Source of the DNA: Setophaga petechia
Taxonomy: Eukaryota; Chordata; Aves; Passeriformes; Parulidae
Direction: 5' to 3'
Length of the DNA: 64,000 bases
NCBI GenBank assembly: GCA_024362935.1
Contig: JANCRA010000003.1
Location: forward strand, 4,268,001 to 4,332,000
A program made the translations under genes and the position numbers. This document shows positions 37,199 through 49,804 of the stretch, one piece after another. Position 1 is the first letter of the stretch. Each line of letters starts with the position of its first letter. The notes beneath the pieces are model-generated. The model was not told the origin of the DNA. It saw only the letters and a list, made by a program, of their open reading frames with translations, and did not search any database.

Positions 37199-39397
37199 CA
37201 GATAAATATCTTTCTTGCTTTCCTTTTAAGTCATTTTACTCACCACACCAGATTTGGACAGATGATGTAGCCAAGTTTGTCATGTGTCTTAGAAATCATC
37301 TTCATATACAGTCTCTGAAGCACTCTGGAAATAGGAACTTGATATTAATTTCCATCTTTCTAATTGCTTCTTGCTCTAAAATAGTCTGTGCTGTTATTTC
37401 CACACAGAGGACTTTAGATTATCCCCAAAGAATGGGTACCCCAACCAGACAGGGTGCAATGTCCCTGTGTTTTGTGGGTTTTTTTCTTTTTTTTAATATC
37501 ACATAAAATAGCAGTTACTGTGATAATCAGTTAAAATAGAGAAAAGCTTTTGTTTCCTGATGTGATAATGATAGGCAAATTTTACAGTCTTGTAAAAAGT
37601 TGTTGATTTAGAAGAAATTTATAAAGAACTGAAATGCTAAGCAGGTCCCAGGAATATGCTTGAAGTGGATTGTCTTTCAGTTGGTGGCCCTTTTATTAGA
37701 GCTTTGTTGATACTATAATCACTTAATGATTACTTGGATTTCAAAGGCAATATAGTTTTATCTACGTCTTATTTTATCAAAAATCCTAGTTTTGAAATCT
37801 CAGAAATGTTTGGTAAATTCTGCAATTTTGGTAGGAAGGTAGTTCAAAGAATTCTTCCAAAGATCATGCAGGTTTCCCCTTGTTAGGTGGGCAGATATTA
37901 TATACATCTGTATTTTCAGAAGGAAACTGATGTTTTGAATAGGTTTTTTTACGGTGAACTTTTTGAGCTTTAGAAAAAGCCTGACTCTCCTCAGCCACAT
38001 CTCCCAGAATTGTACTGGGGTTTACTTAATTTATCTGTAAAGATGGTAGAAGACTAGTAATGACAATGTAAATAATTTTAGGGAACTTTATATTGTGTAA
38101 ATGTATTTTATTCTGTTTCTTATTGCATTTTTGCTCCAGTGAGTATCACGACTGGTGCTTCATATGCAAAATCCTTTTCATTCCCAGTGTGTTGAAGATG
38201 TGGCACAGTGGATGTTACCATAATAGATGTTGCAACTCTAATTTCAATTACCAGTTGCACAATTTATCTTCACTAATGTTTTCTGTGCATATGAAACATA
38301 AGAATAATACGTTGAACTCCAAGAAAAGAACAATTGCAGATTCAAGCTCCTTAAAATCTGAACTCTAGTTAGAGCTGTGCTGTGCACTGGAGCACTTCAA
38401 GTTCAATAAAGAGGGTTTTAGGACTGGAAGTATTTGGTTAGAAGCTTAATAATTTATTTTATATTTACTTGAGCTGAATTTTACAACATTACATGTAAAG
38501 TGAAATGTGTTGTACCAAGAAAATGTGGAAACAAGAAAGCTTTCAAGTCACTACTTTTAAAAAATTTTATGCCTATTTCTTGCTATGTGCTTGAAATTGG
38601 TAATGATATCAGAAAAGACAGGATCCATTATCAGGGGAGTAAATGTGTCAGGTTAATCTCCTGAAGAATTTGCCTTGGAAGAAATGAAGCAGGACTGTGA
38701 AGCACAGTGGAATCCGTTGTAATGAAACAAGGTTGTTCTGAATGGAACCATATGAATATATAATAGCAAACCAAGTCATGCCTACTATGAGTATGACAAA
38801 AACCCTTGGTAGTGATCTCAGATCTGATTAGATTTGAAAATTCACCTCCAGATTGTCTCCTCAGTCTCACTGGTATTTGCTGACTGTCCATATTGCCAGT
38901 GCAGCTTGGTGCATGGCTCTACCTGTGCTTTAGAGCCATGGGATTTGGCTATTGGGAATTGTGCCCTTTCAGTACCAGGGGCTTGTTCTGCTGCTTAAGT
39001 TCCTGCTCTGGTTAAATTTTTAGCTCCAGCAAAATTTTTGTTATGTTTTCAATGGGTGTCACAGCTCCAGAAAAATCTTCTTTATTAGGGAGAATGTATG
39101 AGATGCTTTTCTGCAGCCTTGCATGCGACATCTTGTTTACCCTGATAAATTGCTTGGTGCTTTCTTGTCTCTAATTGGAATCATATTTCCCTGGAGAGTA
39201 AAATATGGGCAGAAGCCTAATTTTGATGGTTTGGAGGAGCCTGCAAGGAGCCACACTGCCAGGGAGCCTGGGGAAACAATGAGAGGCCCTCAGCTGCCTC
39301 CCCCAGCTTCCACCCTTGTTTTTAGTTGTCCCTTTTTGGTGTCCAGGATGGGTTTTTGCTCTGTAAGGCTGGGTGCTCCAAATTCAGCTAAAAGTGT

Positions 39398-39569
39398 GAA
39401 TGTTGCCCAGAGGAGCTGTGGATGCCCCATCCCTGGAGGTGTTCTAGGCCAGGTTGGATGGGGCTCTGAACACCCTGGTCTGGTGAAAGCTGTCCAGCCT
39501 TGGGCTGGACTGGGTCACCTTTGAAAGTCCCTTCCAAGCCTAGGTACTCTATGGTTCCATGATTCTATG
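39398..39569 (+). mobile_element. CR1 LINE 3' fragment, sense
   Basis: Contains TTGCCCAGAGGAGCTGTGG, ATGCCCCATCCCTGGAGGTG, CCAGGTTGGATGGGGCTCTG, AACACCCTGGTCTGGTG, AAGTCCCTTCCAAGCC and the terminal CCATGATTCTATGA. Sense orientation, about 170 bp, with the 3' end intact. Confidence 0.93.
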
Positions 39570-40680
39570 AATGCTTGTTCTCCATTGGCCATTACTTGTC
39601 ACTGATTCTTATAAAACCAAAGGAAATGGGTTTTTTCCATGTACAATATTTTTAGTTCTGCGTTATGAGGCTGGTATTTGTGGAGGGGAGGGGCATCAGC
39701 TCATGTTTCTAAAATGACTGAAACCATTTTAGAAGCATGAAACAAAGCTCAGCTTGAATAATCTAAGGGATTCCTGAGCATCTTTAAACCTTTGTATTAG
39801 TTAAACCAGGTGATTACAAAAGTTGGAGCTCTTTTGATTCACTGCATCAAGAAGAAAGTTGTTGGTTCAGAACGCTCTTTGTTAAGAAAAATGACACTGC
39901 AGTAATAATTTAAGAGTTTGGGAATGGGTATTTTAAAAGTTCCTTGTCTGCAAGTGGTGCAGTGGAGTCTGGTGGGTGTCTGCACCCAGTCCTTACAGGT
40001 TGGCAATTGGTGATGAAGCAAAGCTCCTGAAGAGGGACAGATCCTATGTTTGGTGAATATGAAGCTCTTGAGAGTCTTTTCCATGCTGGCTTTGGTGGTC
40101 ATTCTCTCTGCAAACGGGCCCTTTCAGATAAGATCGTAATATGCTCTAATTTTCTACCGTATATTTTTATTTTTCAGAATTACCTTCAGCTCTTTGTCTA
40201 ATTTGCTTTTGATATCCTGTTTTTCGCTCTCTGCTTTGAATTCTGTTACAGGGTTTGGAATTCATGTGTATTTACTCAAAGTGAGAGATTTAATTTTATT
40301 TCTTTTCTTGTGCTACTTTAGACCTTCTTTTTATATGTGACTTAAGGTGTAACACTGATTTCCCACTTGGAATAAAATTCCTTACAGAAGATACTGTGTT
40401 TCCTTGCTGAGATGGTAGTTAGGAGTTTATTCTATAGCTTAGTTGTTATTTGATATTATTTAGTTTTTTGTATGGAAGCAGTCTCATGTTGGCTGCAGGA
40501 TTCTGGCTCCACTGTGATTCCTGGGTACACGTGGTGGGAGTATGTGGAGTCAGCTTTTGGTTTGAATGTTGTGTACATGGTGAATAAATTCTTGCAACCA
40601 CTTGGACATAACTGTTTTCTTATGTGATCTAAGCTTTGAGGGTTTCTTTGGAGTGTATTTTCATGTGTGTTTCTGCTTTT

Positions 40681-40710
40681 CTGTAGAAAATTTTTTCTGT
40701 AGAAAATTTC
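40681..40710 (+). repeat. Two-copy 16-bp tandem repeat
   Basis: CTGTAGAAAATTTTTT is followed immediately by CTGTAGAAAATTTC. The start of each unit resembles the other over 14 bases. Simple slippage product. Confidence 0.85.
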
Positions 40711-43126
40711 TGTTGAATTTAAATATATAATCATTTAAATCAAAGGTTAATCAAAATGATTACTCATTTTGAACAGGAAAACGGTGACATTTGATAAGTA
40801 CCTCCACTTTAAATAAATCCTACCAGTATTTTCCAATCTTGTAACTTTTAGAGGGGCAAGCTTATACCAGTTATGTTTAGTATTTTATTTACAAAAAGCT
40901 AAGCCAAGGGGAAAAAAATGAGTTCAAGGCTTCCAAGGTTCTGCCTTTTAAGTTGTGCATCTCCTTATTGCAGTCAGCTCTTCGGGGGAGAGCTCCTCAG
41001 TGACCTTGAGAGGAGCTGACACTGGAGTTTGCTGTTCACAGTTGATTTGAGGAGTGGATCTGCTCGAGCCTGTAGTGTTGCAACCTGGCTAATGCTGCAG
41101 GTTACTGCTGCTGCTGTGAGCTAAGCAGCCTTTTGTAATAAAGAGATAAAGCAGAGGCAGGAATGGGAGAGGAACAGATCTGACCCAACATGTTTTAAAG
41201 GAGAGAGTGTGGTTTCAGTGTCTGAACGCTGAAATGTGATGACCAGCAGTCTTTCCTCCTTCAGTAAGTGAGGACACAGGAGGAAAAAGGCATCATCTTC
41301 AGCATCTCTCTGAGAGGTTGCAGAGTTGGGCAAATGCTACTGAGAGGCTGGGAGGCAGGAGCCAGCTTGGGGTCCAGGCAGCAATGCAGCAGGTTGTTAC
41401 TCTACCCTGAAATTCACATCTCTTGGCACTGAGCCAGGACAGAAAGATGGGGAAGGAATATTTTTTCTTTAAAAAATTCCCAAAACAAAACCAAAAAATG
41501 CCTCAACAAAGCAACCCCCTCCCCAACTCTCCCCAAACCTGTCCTTACAGAAGCTGTCAGGTGTTTGTCAGGAATTGATGCTTATTCTTATTATTCAGAC
41601 TGTTTTGAGGATCAATTCCCTTATTCCCCCAATACAATAGCATTTTTATTTCACATCTGTCAGGCGCAGTACCTCTCAAAATACAGCTGCAATAAACTCT
41701 GAAACATGTATGGATAGTGCATCACTGGGAAAGGAGCTCCCACCCAGCCAGTGCCTGGCATGGCTTGTGTCCCCAGCCTGCTGCAGGAGCTGCTGCTGAC
41801 AGTCATTCCCTGCTCATTCCAGCATCTCTGAACTTTTTGTCATGTTTCTTAGGGTGAGGTTAGCAAAAAACTCATTCCTTCATCCCTTAGTTCTTTCCTT
41901 CCTTCTGTAGGAGGTGAATCATTTCCCCTTTCTTGCCTGTTCTGCCAGTGAGTCAAGAGAAACCCAACTTAAAATATTTTCTAGCCTGTTATATTAGTAA
42001 AATGAGTATTCTTGTTAAAAAAATCCCAGTTTGGGGTTCATTAGTTTCTGAATACTGGAATGAAATGCCAGAATTTCAGTATGGCAATTAACCCACCCAT
42101 ATCCTCACTCTGTAAAATACAGTTGGAGAAAAAATAGCTTAGTGATAGGAGAAATAATGTAAAGAAGCCTCCTTGATGTGACCTGTACCAATTTATTTAA
42201 GTTCAGTGATGCTGCAAATCATCCATCCCTAGTTGTACATCATTCATTAAGAGCTTTCAAATTTTATAGTACAGACTTCTAATGCTGTCAGAATGTGGTT
42301 GAGTGTGAGGATAAGGATAAGGGAGCATTGTCTGCTGGGACTGCAGAGGAGTGTTCCTGAGCTGTCATTTACTGGGAGTTATGAGAACCTTTGAGAAATA
42401 TACCTATATAAACCCTTCAAGATTGGGTGAGGACACATCTCTACTTGTGTGAGTGTTTCAGGAATAACAAGAATCTGCCCAATCCAGTGCTCTGTTCCAT
42501 TTATCCCAAATTATTAGAATGCCTTCAATTTAGAACTAAAAAGGCATTGATCCAGCTCGACCTTGTGGCCCAGACCCAGGTCAAGTCTCCTTATTTTTAC
42601 AGCAGTCTTTTTGTTTGCTTAATATAAATTGGATATTTCTTTTCTGCCTCCCACTCAAGAAAGTCATCCCTGTGTGGAATTCCAGGGGAGGGTGGCTGGG
42701 CAGCACAAAGATGCAGAGGAGTTTTTGGTGACTGTCTGAAATAATTTCTTCTTGCATTTTAAAACCAAATAGGAGCAATTTGAGCCCAGAAGATAATTTT
42801 GTGTGACAGTTGGATTGTGAGTGCCTTGTTTATCTGTGTTCTCATTTTCAGGTTGGTTATAAGAAAAGACTCTGGGAGCTTTTTTCTTCCAAATTACACT
42901 GAGTGGGTCTAATGGGAGACAATATAAATATGTATGTGCAGTCTCTTGAACTTTATAGCGTGTTAGGAAAAATAGTTATATGGTTATATGTGGTGCAGGG
43001 ATGAGGAGAGTGGGAAGAAGCAAAAAATTGGAAGTGACCCTGGAGGTGCATGTCCTGTGGCTGGGAGGGCTTCAGCACTGTGAAATGCTTGTTCTCAGTC
43101 TGTAGATTTTTCTGATTTATTTTTTC

Positions 43127-43147
43127 TTTTTTTTTTTTTTTTTTTTT
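43127..43147 (+). repeat. Poly(T) run, 21 bases
   Basis: Twenty-one consecutive T in the long 3' intron. No transposon body was recognised on either side. Confidence 0.95.
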
Positions 43148-43963
43148 CCATGGGTGGAAAATGATTCGTTTCTGAATTGATTTTTTCTTTGACCCCTTTT
43201 CCAGCAGGGTCTGCTTGTTGATCTTTACAGAGTGTGTCTGCTCATTTTTCTGGTTTAAACCACGGGAAGTGAATGTCTGATGTGTTTTAGATGTGTCAGT
43301 GAAGTTGAGTCTTCAGTGAGTATTTCTAAAATGTTGAAGGGAAAGGAGCCAACCAAACAAAATATTAACTTTCCCTCACTGCAATATGGCATGCATTATT
43401 TTACCAAGGCCAGTACCCAAGCCAGGGGAGCAGTCACATGAAGCTTCTTGTTCCTTGCTGTGTGCAGGCGTTTCCAGATGGGATGGCTGGCAGCCGTTCT
43501 GTGGTTGGGAGTGCAGTTCTTTCACCATGGCAGGGTAAAGGCTTGGAAAGTTGCAGCAGTTTGTTACAAAACTTGAAGTACTGTTTGCTCACGTAATATT
43601 TAACAGCATCCACATAATTAGTTTTAAATCAGCCAGTGTGCTGTAACTCAGTCATTTATGTAAGTGCTGTTCCATTACCCAGTGATGCTGCTGGTGCACT
43701 CGCTGAGTTCAATTTTACCTTGGCTGCAGTTGTTGCTAAATATAGGTTGAAACATTCTGAGATAACTTTACATGTGGTCTTGGAAGATTTATGCAACAAA
43801 TTCAACTTTTTCTTCTGTTGTTGGATTTCCAATTTATTCTGAGTCAGAAACTCTCTGCCCGGCATTTTCCCTTTCCTCCAGTGCTGCAAGGCCATGGATT
43901 GAACAAACCCATTGCTGTGTTTTGGATATTCAGAACTGACCTGACCTGCTCTAGAGCAGCTCA

Positions 43964-43987
43964 TCTCCTCTCCTCTCCTCTCCTCTC
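43964..43987 (+). repeat. (TCTCC)n microsatellite
   Basis: Four TCTCC units plus TCTC, then ATACAG|G. The repeat supplies a strong pyrimidine tract in front of an AG, forming an acceptor-like sequence at 43993/43994. Confidence 0.95.
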
Positions 43988-46709
43988 ATACAGGCCCCTT
44001 CCTTGTCACCTACAAAGTATGATGGAGGGAAACCACCAACTTCTTATAGATCTTTTGCTCTCCCCCGAAGTTTTGCCCATGAACAGAACACTTTGCTGCC
44101 ACAGAGGTCAGACACAGAGTAGAGTACAGCATGTGTGGACCTCAGGACCTGCTGTCCCTGTGCAGTGGAGAACCTCTGGCCCTGAGCACTCTTGCCAGGC
44201 ATTGCTTGGCTCAACAGCTGTCAAAACCCAGGCAATTTAAAGGATACAGTGAGGCTGTAACAGCCCACAGCATGGCATGGTGTGACAGATTTTAAATCTT
44301 TATTTATACTCAGAGTTGAGTGTAACCTTCCCGCTGAATTGGAGCACTGAAAGATGTTGGACATTGAGAGCACTCTCAGGCCACATGCAGAATAGAAGTA
44401 TTCAGATATGTATTAAGTAGTCTGTCACCTCTTTATTCTGAAATGGTTTTAGATGTGGTATTTATGTGAAAGAAATACATGCTGTTACAGCGTAGTGTTC
44501 TTTTAAGAAGTTATCAACATATTTAATCTGAGTGGTTTGAGATATTTAATCTGAAGTATGAAGGACACGCATACAGATTTGGAAGTGGAATGAAGTGGCT
44601 GGCATATTTATTTTGTAAGGTTATCTTTGCCTGTCTAGAGGGGTAACACAGTAGTTTTAGGAGAAAAATGGCTTTGCACACTTTTGTATGGATTTTATCA
44701 TGGAACAGTAAAGAAACAAAATAATTGCGAATCCTAACTAAAGCTGTTGCTGAAGTTGAGTGAGATAATCATCAGATTAAAGCTGTAGTTGAATCAATCA
44801 GTCATCTGATGAATTAATAACAGAGATGAAAGTCAACAATGAATCAAATTATTAGATGAAGAGAAGCAGGACAGAAATCAGGGTAGTTTAAAACATTGCA
44901 GCAGGTTATTATGAGGCAGTGTCACTGGCTGCCCTTGTTCCTGTAGGCAGAAGTGGGACCATCCAGTCTGGGCTTAATAAGTCAATGGAAGGGTTAATTC
45001 TGTGCCTGAAGGTGCTACTTAACTGGAGGTGGTTTAGAAACTTGTTCTTTTTCCTGCCAGATAAACTGTGTGCAAGCAATATTGGCTTAAAATTTGATAT
45101 GCAAATACAGCACGTCTTAGACATGTTTGCACTTTATTCATACCTATTGAAATATTACAGAGAAATATGGTGGGAACAGAGCAGCAGAACAGTGAGCTCC
45201 TTTGTGTGGATTGTTTGTGGAACAAGATGTCTGGGAGAGCAGCTTGGGTTGCTCATATCACTGATGGTGCCTGCTGTGGGCTTTGTCTGGGTGTTCTCAT
45301 GTCAGGCTGTGCCTTCTGAGCTTTCTCCTCCACCTCTGGACAGTGTCCAGGAGATTAGGATCATCAATGGCTCTCAGTGATGTGGCAGTGCAGAAAAATT
45401 GCTGTTTGCCAACATGTTAATTTGTTGCCCCACCTCTAAAGCCATCTAAAGGCGGTGGTGAGTTGAGAGCTTGCTTTGCCTGCAACCTGGTCTAGTCCAA
45501 ATGTGATTTGGACCCCTGGGAAGTCTGGAATATAAAATATTATTGGGCCTTACTATCAGATTACATGTAATTTATTTTTCAAGTCAGAGCATAAATACTC
45601 TGAAAGTACAAGAGAGAAGCTTGCTGAGAAAGCTTTAGTCTCATCATGGGAAAACTCCAGAGTATATATACCCTGAATTTCCATAAATCCCTGTAGGAAT
45701 AGAGATACTTTCTATCCATTCTTATTTTCATTTTCCTGTTATTTCTTGAAACATTCTTGTTCCTTTTCAAGAGCAAAGCATTGGGGTAATGAAATCATTT
45801 GGTTTAACTGGATTTCATGCATTGATCTTGTATGGCTCAGATAGACCTTGTCATAGATTTCATGAAAATAAACCTAATGCTGTACCAATTCAGCAAATCT
45901 AAAAGCATGAGATGACAATAGTTGTTTCTGTTCGATTAAAAAAATGAAAAAAAAAAGGAGGGTGGAGAAGCCATGAAGGGCAGAAAGACAAAGAAAAAGG
46001 GCTGATTAAGGATTTAAAGCCACTGAGGTTTGGACATTTTTGCAACCAGTGAACTGAGTCGAATGTAAAGTGCGGAGTGTGTAAGCTGTAAGGAATCATA
46101 AATTCTTAACATAAATTCTGTATAGTGCAAAATAACTTCATAGCAAATGACTGAGTAGCTCGAGAGATCTTGGATGGAAGGGAAAGATTCCTGTAAAAAC
46201 AAACCTCATCTTGCTGACCTTTGCCGACCCTGGCTGCCTCTCTCTTAATCTAACCTGAAGAGATTAGAACAACTCCAAACATCAAAAGGAGCCGTGGCCA
46301 CCATTGTGTCCCGGAGCCCCATTGTGTTCAGGAGGGGTTTCTCAGGAAGCAGCAGCCTGCCCCTGCTCCGGAGCCTTCCCCCGCTGGCACCAACAATGCA
46401 GCCCTGGCTGCAGGTCAGCCTGGCCATCCTTGGAAAAACAACCCAGCACTCCTGACATGATGGATGGGAAACCCGACTCCGGGATTCATTTGCCCAAACT
46501 TGTTTGGAAGATTTGCTGGCTTTATTGAGCCAACATTTTTCAGGTGCTTCCTGTGTTTTATCCAGGAGTGGATAAAGAGCTCCTGTGTTCAGCGGCAGAA
46601 AAGACGAATGTAATTGCATCACATTGAAAGTTTGCCTTTCAACATAGTAATCCCCAGAGTCTGGATTTTTACAGAAATTATATATATTTTTACACATGCA
46701 GTTATATAT

Positions 46710-46726
46710 ACACACACACACACACA
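46710..46726 (+). repeat. (CA)n microsatellite
   Basis: About eight CA units after a short TATATA stretch. Ordinary dinucleotide repeat. Confidence 0.95.
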
Positions 46727-49700
46727 GAGCTCTTACAGAAAAAAAATTTCAGATACTTGTTGGAGGAAAATGCAGGTTTCATGCATTTATTTCTATCTCG
46801 TGGGGAGAACTGACAACATTTCTGAGATCCGGTGATTACTAGGCTGTAGTTTTCTGTTTGCTTTGGGTCACAGTTTAAAATTACTCCTTAAAGCTTAAGG
46901 AAGTCTTAAATTATGAAGCAGTAGGAAATCCTGAGATCCAAGGCACTGAGTGAGCTTGCAGTATAGTATATATTCATTATTTTGTTACTACTTCAGTAGC
47001 TCACAGGTATTAAGCACGGCGTTATATTAACTTTTTGGTGAAGTCCAGACACTAGAAAACTCAAGTTTATGGTTCAGCATTTGCTGATAGGATTTGCAAC
47101 TGAGGGAAGTCCAGACTTCAGATGGCTTTTGCACAGTGCTTGTAAGACGCCAACCACAGGAACAGATGCATTTTTGTCTAAATTACTTTTCCTCTCTTTT
47201 CAATTTCAGTATCTGCTGATTTCATTTTAAAACCCATTTTAAAGCAAATGAAATAGCTAAGAGTTTTTCTAGCACAGTAATCAAGACCTTTAATACCTTA
47301 CCTCTCCACAGACCACAGTTTTAGGAGCTGATGTTGGTGCTGTGGTTGCCTGTGCTGGGCAGGGTGTTGGCATATGCTGTGGGAGACACAGTGGAGCAGA
47401 GGTGACCCATTTCAGGCTCTACTTCCAAGTAATTTTCAAAGTTGATGAAGATTTTCAGGCTTTTATTGGAAGACTTATCTTTTCCTAAAGCACTGTGAAC
47501 AGCAGAGCTCCTCTTGCCTGTGCACTCTGCTCCACATCACTGCTCCAGAGATATCTGGCCAGCTTCCAGTTTAAATTCACTTAATAGGGTAAATTTGAAA
47601 TGATTTAAACACTCTCAATTTACCACCATAACCAAAGGGTCGAAGCCAGGAGCTGCAGAAGCACTGATATTCAAGAGAATTTGTGAGGAGGTATTTAGAT
47701 GTAGCTGCTTTTAAAATGTCATTAAGATGAGATAAGGAATGCTTTAGGTAAGTGATTCGTGATTCCAATCTCCCAAATCTTCTGTTAATGGATCACCTGA
47801 AGATTTTCTGTACTTACTGCGGCCTGGAGTTTGTCTCACTGACCTAGGTGGACTTTGGTTCATGCCCTCACACCTGAGCAATGTGTATTCTGGTGTATTT
47901 TGGTATGTATATGGGATTTTTTGGTATGTATACCAGGCACCACACAAAATGGTGAGGCTGTGTCCCTTACAAGGCATCCCTCTGACAGACATTGTGCATG
48001 CTTTTGGGACAAAATGGTGAAACAACCTACTTTAAAACATCTGAATTTTTGCCAATTTATGCTGCAGCTTTCAGGTAATTAAGTTACTGTAGATGCTGTC
48101 TATTCTATTGATGCAAATATTTTCCTGTCTTATTTTGTGAGACTTTTTAGGATGTGCACCACCCTTGTTTTTAATGATCTTTCTTCAGCTCTTACCAAGT
48201 ATATCTCAATGTGATTTATTATTTTTCTGTCTAGCAGGCTCCTAAGCATGGTTTTTTTGACTGTAGTCCTTTCAGAATCAAGAAAAAGAACCTTTCATTT
48301 TGCATGAAGAGGAGAAAATAGCTGTGTTTTTCTTTCCCTTAGAACTTCAAAGGCATAAAAAAATTAAGTAGGAAAATAGAGAAAAATAATTCAGAGATGC
48401 TGAAAGGGGCTCACTGATTTAACTGTAGGGAACATTCACGTATCTGCCATTTTGGTCTCCTGAGAATCAATACTGTGAAACTAATCTATGATGCTGCAGG
48501 AGTCTATAATAACTCCAACATATTATCTTTCAGAGTATTATTACTGGAATAAAAATTGTTGGGTTTAAATTTCGGAGATATCAGGATACTCATCCTGGCA
48601 TTCATTATTTCATAAAATGGATCCACAGTGTTCTCTGTGTGCAGACACAGTTCAATATTCCTTCAAAATTATATTGAAGGGTGCTCATGCTGTTCCAGTG
48701 ATCCTGTCCAGCACAGTTACTCTTGGATAGGGATGTAAAAAAAAAACAGGAAGCCCAAGCAAACTGTGACTGCTTCATTTCTGCTGCTCATCATTGCAAA
48801 GATGTCATCTCTCAGTTGGCTGAAAGGAAGGCAAAGGAGTGTCTGTGTCAGCCTGGTTTTTCCCAGTGAGAGCTGCAAATCCACCTTGAAAATTTTTTTC
48901 TGTTGACTTATGGTCCTTGTTTGTTAGATACTGTGAGTTTGTAAATTGGTTGAGGAGGGAGAGGCATCTTTAGTGATATATTTATTGCTGTACTGATGGA
49001 CAAGTTATGAAGTTTGGGCTAATTATAATTTCCTGTGTCTCTGTAAATGGATTTGAAATGACTTGTTTGCTCCTGTGCTATAGTAACTTTGGTCATTTAT
49101 TATTTTTTCTTTCAAGCAGCTGAATCCCACATTGCCTCTAATCTGGGAAAGTATTAGATTTCCTTCACCTAATCATAGAGTCTTGGTTTTGCAATTACAT
49201 TTTGAAACAGTGATGGACAATTGTCAGTGAAAGCAAAAAGGCACAATTCGTACTGAGGCTGAATCTGAAAGTCTCTGTTAAAAAATATTTGGAAACCAAG
49301 CAGTCAGCAATGGAAGTAGCAAAGTCTAATTTTCCGCTGGTTGGCATCTTATTCCCCTTGGTCATTCCCTTCCTTTCCTGAAGCAAGATCCCCAGTTCCA
49401 CAGCTGGTGGCTGTGTGGGATGGGGTTGATTCCTTCCTCTTTGGTGGGAGGGGGAGCTCTGTTGAATCTCTTCTTCATGCTTCCAGTTTTCACAATGGAA
49501 CTTGTTTATCTTGGTGACTTCTGCCTTTATAGGTTTTTGTGGTCAGCAGATGTTTGGAGAGTTGGAGTGGAGTGTAAGCGATGTAGATGGAGTGTCACGA
49601 TATTGCATAGTTATCTTTTCATAATTATATTTTATTATATTCTGCATAATTGTCTTTTCAAAACAGCAGAGAGTGCACCACGTTTGTGTGGGCAAAGACT

Positions 49701-49740
49701 TGGAAATAAGGAATGCATTTCTTTTAGGTAGTAGCTGATT

Positions 49741-49804
49741 TTTGGAGGTTGGACTAGATGGCCTTTAAAGGTCACTTCCAACTGAAATTGTTTTATGATT
49801 CTAT
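49741..49804 (+). mobile_element. CR1 LINE 3' tail, sense
   Basis: GGTTGGACTAGATGGCCTTT, AAAGGTCACTTCCAACTG, then TTTTATGATTCTATAA. This is the last 60-65 bp of a CR1 in sense orientation. Confidence 0.88.
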
